Below are positions 5,848 to 7,726 of a DNA stretch of 7,726 bases, in pieces (the stretch's first letter is position 1; each line of letters begins with the position of its first letter). This stretch comes from Chloroflexota bacterium. Its GTDB lineage: Bacteria; Chloroflexota; Anaerolineae; Promineifilales; Promineifilaceae. The stretch spans positions 524-8,249 of the forward strand of contig DOXE01000055.1 of NCBI GenBank assembly GCA_003519205.1, in the 5' to 3' direction. A program made the position numbers and the translations under genes. The notes beneath the pieces are model-generated. The model saw only the letters and a list, made by a program, of their open reading frames with translations. It was not told where the DNA came from and did no database searches.

Positions 5848-7726
5848 TTAAAATCGCCCACGACCGCGTTCCCATTCTACTTTTAACCTGCGCTTGATTT
5901 CAGGAAACACATCCCGGGCTAATTGATCCACATCAATCTCTGGTTCTTGGGTGGTTTCTGTTTCTCCTGGTTCGCTTTCAGTTACTGCTTCTACTTCCTC
6001 AATTCTGACCGCTCGTTGTACGCCAGGGACTGGAAATTCCTGGGTAACGAGCGGGGACGGCATCTCGGATATTTGCGCCGGAGCCCCATTTGTCTCGGGC
6101 ATTAGTTGTACGACTGGTGCGGTCGTCGTCATTTCGGCCTGGGCCATCGATGGTGGTGCCTTTTCCTGAGCCTTTGGTGGTTTTTCTCCTAACAACTGCC
6201 ATAAATCGCTGGGCAAATCGCCGATCTCCGTGGACACTAAATAAGGTTTCTTCTCTGGACGTTTGGAGGCCGTATCATCGGCTGGAATCGGTTCGACCAA
6301 ATCCGGCTGCCTGGATTCGGGTGGCTTTCGCTGAACATCCGGTGATGGCTTAGGAGCAGGAGGTAGGCTGGGACGCGGCTTCCGTGGTGTCACCAACTCG
6401 ATGGAAGAGTCAGTTGGTTTACCTGGGGTCACATCTTTGGTTGCTTGATGCACTTCATCGGCAAAGACATCGTCTCCAGCCGGTTTCCTTTGAGTCGTTG
6501 AACTGGGCTTTGAGGTTTCAACCGGTCTGGTCATGGATGGTGGCAGATCCTTGGGGTGGTGCAACTCTTGCACAGGCCAGGCATCTTGTAATGGAAAGGG
6601 TTGGGTTGTCGTTTGATCATCAGCCGATTCTATAGCCTTGAAATCAGTAACATCTTCGCTTTCCTTCATCGATGGTTCTAGGCTCGAATCTCGCGAACGG
6701 GGTGGCCTTAGTTTATCTTCGACCTCAGTAATAACCTCCGGGGCTTGTTCGGCCGCCTGTACCACCGTTTCACCTCCAACCATGTCGATTGAAGTGAGGC
6801 TGGCCTCGCCGGTCTGTTCCTGGCGAGCGATAACCTCACCTTGCGACGCCGGTCCGGTTTCGGTCTTGGAATCCTCTTCGGCCACAACCTGCCTCTCTCC
6901 GGTTTTCACTGCCGCTGTCTGTTCATCTTGCCCTAGCTCAAGCTGATCTTCTCTTTGGATTTGGGCCGGAATCTCTTTAGAAGCTTCTTGACCGGATGCT
7001 TGTCCGGTTACGATGTCTTCCGTCACCGATTCCTGCGGTTGGAGATTTTCCGAGGTTGCCTTTGATTCTTCATCGGCCGCCCCGGACGATGTTACAGCCA
7101 ATTCCTCCTGTATCGGCCGGCGTTGAACAATTTGACCAGCAGACCCTGTTGAACTATCCGCCTGAACCTTAGTTTGAGGTTCGATCGGTGGTCTACCGGG
7201 TAACTCTTCGGCCGGTCTGACCGGTTCAGGTGCAACTTTTTCTCTGCCAAGCAAGGATCTGGCCATGTCGAGCAACCGGCGACCTAATCCGGGCGGTTGT
7301 TGCTCGCCTGGAGTTGCAGAAGGCGAAATGGTCGACTCTAACGCTGCCTGTCGATCGATCTCAGTTACTGGCTGGCTTTCGACCGGCTCACCCTCTGGTA
7401 ATTTCCCAGCTGGCTCACGCTGGATTGTAAAAGGCTTTGTTTTAGCCAGTGCGTTACTCTCCCTGACATCCTGTAGGGGATCGCCGGCAGAAGCCTCTGC
7501 TGTTAAATCTAATCCCGAGTCCAACGGGCGAGATGGAGGGAATTCGCCCATGGTCTCACCTGCTGGCTTTTCTACAAGGCTTGATGCCGGGGTGACTAAA
7601 CCAGATTCCTGGGATTCTATTGACCGCTGTTGTTCTCGTGTGGGTTTGTCCACCTGCCGCTGGGTTTTGTCATTCGCTGGAGCCGGTGTTTGATCGGCCG
7701 CAGTCGGTGGGATGGGTTCGGCCGGA
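5848..7726 (-). CDS. Long disordered Pro/Glu/Gln-rich eCIS-locus protein with repeated QR-P motifs (5' end outside window)
   Basis: The frame is open from the stop at 5848 to the window edge, 625 full codons. A GTG at 7653 could be read as a start, but the same frame continues 24 codons upstream with the same Pro/Ala-rich composition (PAEPIPPTAAD...), so the true start is probably outside. Residue numbers here count from that GTG. The protein has no cysteine and few aromatics. It is rich in P, E, Q, T and S, which indicates intrinsic disorder. A short word like [TIV]QR[EKR]P recurs at 77-81, 176-180, 232-236, 387-391 and 440-444, with a looser copy at 545-548. Candidate short helices are GLGRRLLDMARSLLG (122-136) and DLPSDLWQLLGEKPP (479-493). 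The last about 29 residues are different, a charged helix with VDQLARDVFPEIKRRLKVE (575-593). From memory, similar C-terminal helices occur in unnamed proteins upstream of the LysM-tube gene in eCIS loci. The function is unknown. A scaffold, lumen or assembly-linker role is inference. Confidence 0.75.
   Translation of the reverse strand, partial: PAEPIPPTAADQTPAPANDKTQRQVDKPTREQQRSIESQESGLVTPASSLVEKPAGETMGEFPPSRPLDSGLDLTAEASAGDPLQDVRESNALAKTKPFTIQREPAGKLPEGEPVESQPVTEIDRQAALESTISPSATPGEQQPPGLGRRLLDMARSLLGREKVAPEPVRPAEELPGRPPIEPQTKVQADSSTGSAGQIVQRRPIQEELAVTSSGAADEESKATSENLQPQESVTEDIVTGQASGQEASKEIPAQIQREDQLELGQDEQTAAVKTGERQVVAEEDSKTETGPASQGEVIARQEQTGEASLTSIDMVGGETVVQAAEQAPEVITEVEDKLRPPRSRDSSLEPSMKESEDVTDFKAIESADDQTTTQPFPLQDAWPVQELHHPKDLPPSMTRPVETSKPSSTTQRKPAGDDVFADEVHQATKDVTPGKPTDSSIELVTPRKPRPSLPPAPKPSPDVQRKPPESRQPDLVEPIPADDTASKRPEKKPYLVSTEIGDLPSDLWQLLGEKPPKAQEKAPPSMAQAEMTTTAPVVQLMPETNGAPAQISEMPSPLVTQEFPVPGVQRAVRIEEVEAVTESEPGETETTQEPEIDVDQLARDVFPEIKRRLKVEWERGRGRF

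Noticed and set aside
5670..5861. 63-codon minus-strand GTG frame that spans the whole 158-nt gap and overlaps both neighbouring genes
   Set aside because: It has no clear ribosome binding site, its composition is unlike its neighbours and it resembles no known family. Most of it is the inverted-repeat leader. Conservation of the frame in relatives would be needed to revive it.
7651..7653. GTG as the start of the disordered protein
   Set aside because: The same frame stays open to the window edge with matching composition, and I see no clear Shine-Dalgarno site before the GTG, so an outside start is more likely.
7265..7693. 142-codon plus-strand frame opposite the disordered protein
   Set aside because: It is a shadow frame. 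The minus frame is open for over 600 codons, and the repetitive, stop-poor composition leaves the antisense frames open by chance.
1..7726. CRISPR arrays, tRNA or rRNA genes, insertion sequences
   Set aside because: I found no regularly spaced direct repeats, no tRNA-like fold, no transposase frame and no terminal inverted repeats. Nearly all the sequence is used by the eCIS genes.
1..7726. Ordinary prophage tail or type VI secretion cluster
   Set aside because: The LysM-tube protein, the short DUF4280 tip and the eCIS-style gp6-like protein together fit an extracellular injection system. No capsid, terminase, lysis or TssJLM-type membrane genes are seen, although the window is too short to exclude them nearby.

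Overview
The window holds the baseplate-and-spike part of an extracellular contractile injection system (eCIS), a phage-tail-like particle of the Afp/PVC/MAC type. All supported genes lie on the minus strand, so the cluster reads from base 7726 down to base 1. The host cannot be named from the sequence. GC content looks close to 50% by eye and Shine-Dalgarno sites are strong (AGGAGG-like). Protein styles such as Q/P/E-rich disordered chains with 'VQRxP' words resemble, from memory, eCIS loci of environmental bacteria such as Chloroflexota. This host guess is weak.

Layout in transcription order: (1) 7726-5848, a long, cysteine-free, Pro/Glu/Gln/Thr-rich disordered protein whose frame is still open at the window edge, so its true start is outside. 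(2) A 158-nt gap with two small perfect inverted repeats. (3) 5689-5015, a CIS tube-type protein with a C-terminal LysM domain (Afp7/PVC7-like). (4) 4965-3223, a VgrG-like spike with gp27-like, gp5 OB-fold and beta-needle parts (Afp8-like). (5) 3178-2789, a DUF4280 PAAR-like spike tip (Afp10 position). (6) 2775-2368, a gp25/GPW-family baseplate protein (Afp9-like). (7) 2310-310, a baseplate J/gp6-like wedge protein (Afp11-like). (8) After a 105-nt gap, 204-1 is the start of another gene, with a TTG start and a good Shine-Dalgarno site. It does not look like the gp7-like wedge protein (Afp12) expected next and instead resembles the disordered leaders of eCIS-associated accessory or cargo proteins.

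Genes 3-7 are closely spaced (gaps of 13 to 57 nt), each with its own ribosome binding site, and look like one operon. Together they build the hub, central spike, spike tip and wedge ring that join the inner tube and sheath to the target-facing end. Sheath, inner tube, AAA+ ATPase, tape measure, terminator cap and tail fibres are not in this window. The least understood parts are the two flanking genes (1 and 8) and the leader before gene 3.
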